From positions 1,635,501 through 1,699,500 of the forward strand of contig NC_008044.1 in the NCBI RefSeq assembly GCF_000014065.1: a stretch of 64,000 bases of DNA, in the 5' to 3' direction. Of this stretch, positions 63,601 through 64,000 are shown piece after piece. The first letter of the stretch is position 1, and every line of letters starts with the position of its first letter. The notes beneath the pieces were generated by a model. The model was not told the origin of the DNA. It saw only the letters and a program-made list of their open reading frames with translations, and made no database searches. The DNA comes from Ruegeria sp. TM1040 (GTDB lineage Bacteria > Pseudomonadota > Alphaproteobacteria > Rhodobacterales > Rhodobacteraceae). The position numbers and the translations under genes are program-made.

Positions 63601-64000
63601 GGCGTGGCATCATTGCCAGCAGCATCAGACGCAGACATCGTCACGGTCGTCTCTCCAACTGGGAAGTCGTAGGAGCCGGTGATCGTCGTACTGCCGATGG
63701 CGTAGGCGATGTCGATGCTCGAATCTGCGTTATCTGACGCGGAGCCAAGGGAGGTCACATTCAAAGACGCTGTCGCCTGTCCCGCATCGGTAGTCGCGGA
63801 CTGATCGCTTGGCGGTGTCAGCTCGGGCGCAATCCGATCAGTGAACCCTAGGTATCTGATCTCCCCATTTGTATCAGTGGAGAACTCGTAGGTACCCGCG
63901 GCAAGTTCCATCGAGTCTGTTTGCAGATCGAACGTCAACCCGATGTAGGTTGTCAGCCGGAAGGACTCGCTACTATCGGAATCGAACACAGGCCCTTCCT
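60699..64000 (-). CDS. Large HYR/Ig-repeat autotransporter-like surface protein, N-terminus outside the window
   Basis: At least 1,096 residues, open past the window edge. Six HYR-type repeats of about 90 residues (APVLTAPSDQ ... DATDAAGNAAA) come first; three are almost identical. A linker with an Ig-like unit (VTGTAQAGATVTVTFPDGST) and a bacterial Ig-type segment (VVLSGGPSDGISANESFTVT) follow. The last 280 residues or so are an autotransporter beta-barrel (FNLASRGGLPVWFRLQGSWS, ending LSLDYSLKF with the terminal Phe for outer-membrane insertion). The repeats are probably a surface stalk for adhesion (inference). The GTG at 63989 is not trusted as a start. Confidence 0.85.
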   Translation of the reverse strand, partial: EGPVFDSDSSESFRLTTYIGLTFDLQTDSMELAAGTYEFSTDTNGEIRYLGFTDRIAPELTPPSDQSATTDAGQATASLNVTSLGSASDNADSSIDIAYAIGSTTITGSYDFPVGETTVTMSASDAAGNDATPVTFKVVVSDEESPALTAPSNQEITTESGASTASLDVTDLGSVSDNVDSSLSITYYVGSAALSGAYDFPLGDTTVTMMASDAAGNSAQDTFTVTVNPGDVTAPVLTAPSDQTAATAVGASTAALDVTSLGSGSDNLDDVVTITYKVGDTVLDGAYDFPIGETTVTMDATDAAGNAAAPVSFTVTITPGDATAPVLTAPSDQTAATAVGASTAALDVTSLGSGSDNLDDVVTITYKVGDTVLDGAYDFPIGETTVTMDATDAAGNAAAQVSFTVTITPGDATAPVLTAPSDQTAATAVGASTAALDVTSLGSGSDNLDDVVTIIYKVGDTVLDGAYDFPIGETTVTMDATDAAGNAAAQVSFTVTITPGDATAPVLTAPSDQTASTEPDATSTSLDVTSLGSGSDDIDDSVTIIYKVGDTVLDGAYDFPIGETTVTMDATDVAGNDAVQVSFVVTVLDGTPPPEPTITDVVVNDDKTLTVTGTAQAGATVTVTFPDGSTVETTASGAATSAKGRVNRDSTAVFAAATGTYTATSATPQTSGDVSAYSSTTGGGASASASVAVDATSPDVVLSGGPSDGISANESFTVTATFNEVVTGFSASDVVAQNASVTAVTGSGSDYTISLRATGAGTVTVEVPAGAAEDAASNPTNASNTLVFDDTTVVETQKQIAGFLYNRANQLISNQPELIGFLSQTGIGSGTLDAYVTRGAGNFNLASRGGLPVWFRLQGSWSEDDTTEARYAFGAVGGHLTLSDRLLVGAMLQFDHLHQDQGSRRVEGTGWMVGPYAVAQISDQALYVEGRVLYGQSSNKVAPFGTYEDSFDTTRVLAQLRVAGDIKKGDTIFTPYIDAAYANEEQDAYVDSLGNSIGAQKIHLRQASFGVGFATPLPIGAADQAVLTGGLAGVWSSTSGTAVADTVLPSYAGWRAKLDLGLRYVWENGSKLALSARYDGLGSAGYKDVGLSLDYSLKF
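62491..63300 (-). repeat. Three near-identical 270-bp tandem units inside the autotransporter gene
   Basis: Units 62491-62760, 62761-63030 and 63031-63300 differ by only a few bases each. A fourth unit (about 62221-62490) and two further ones beyond 63300 are clearly diverged at the DNA level. In-frame length (90 codons) means gain or loss of units keeps the protein intact. Confidence 0.92.

Noticed and set aside
62529-63737. 402-codon plus-strand frame opposite the autotransporter repeats
   Set aside because: It repeats with the same 270-bp period, is Arg/His/Cys-rich and has no recognisable fold; it is the antisense of the HYR units.
1-64000. CRISPR arrays, insertion sequences, prophage, integrase-tRNA junctions, rRNA or tRNA genes
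   Set aside because: None was seen on either strand: no regularly spaced direct repeats outside the autotransporter gene, no transposase or integrase motifs.

Overview
The window looks like part of the chromosome of a marine alphaproteobacterium of the order Rhodobacterales (Roseobacter group, Ruegeria/Phaeobacter-like). The grounds are high G+C protein-coding DNA, a fused MrpA/B antiporter subunit, a fused oxidoreductase-SelD, Hint-domain and SPOR proteins of roseobacterial type, MerR-linked fatty-acid genes, and a propionyl-CoA synthetase preceded by TTTGCAA motifs of the kind known from Rhodobacter. No organism name can be proven from the sequence alone. No rRNA, tRNA, CRISPR array, prophage or transposase was seen; this is mostly core metabolic chromosome with small accessory patches.

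Layout. 1-693: 3' end of a family III CoA-transferase. 957-7067: a TPR protein followed by opgC-opgG-opgH for osmoregulated periplasmic glucans. 7159-8477: secreted esterase and rhodanese protein (minus strand). 8801-14790: complete mrpA(B)CDEFG cation/proton antiporter operon. 14826-18070: oxidoreductase-SelD fusion facing selU (tRNA 2-selenouridine synthase). 18155-24878: MarR regulator, DUF1992 protein, 5'-nucleotidase, DUF952 protein, pyrD, and a MATE exporter with two hotdog thioesterases. 25004-37654: fatty-acid degradation block with two MerR regulators, two acyl-CoA dehydrogenases, a GST, a thiolase, a FadJ-like multifunctional enzyme and an acyl-CoA ligase, interrupted by a Hint protein and a sulfotransferase.

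37831-41160 is an accessory patch: a DUF2199 protein of visibly lower G+C, a degenerate M48-like membrane protein, and a SPOR protein. 41342-45001 is a cdd-deoA-deoB-upp nucleoside salvage operon. 45351-49859 holds maeB and prpE, feeding C3/C4 units into central metabolism. 49932-54734 carries a CsbD-like protein, a secreted hypothetical, an amidase, NAD kinase and glyA. 54851-59596 holds an SRAP (HMCES-like) protein, a TetR-controlled pspA-like/yiaAB pair, a DUF817 protein, a small membrane protein and an alpha/beta hydrolase. 59677-64000 holds an orphan D12-class adenine methylase and the 3' part of a large HYR-repeat autotransporter.

The strongest unexplained signals are regulatory. Four matching 13-bp palindromes (TGAAC-N3-GTTCA) occupy the two promoters of the tetR/pspA-like region. 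A LiuR-type palindrome and ACGTCA half-sites lie in front of the second merR and the fatty-acid genes. TTTGCAA repeats lie before prpE, and a perfect 10+10 bp palindrome lies just upstream of maeB. Six copies of a hairpin-plus-GATATTT element are dispersed through the window; five of the six follow a gene 3' end in the same orientation.
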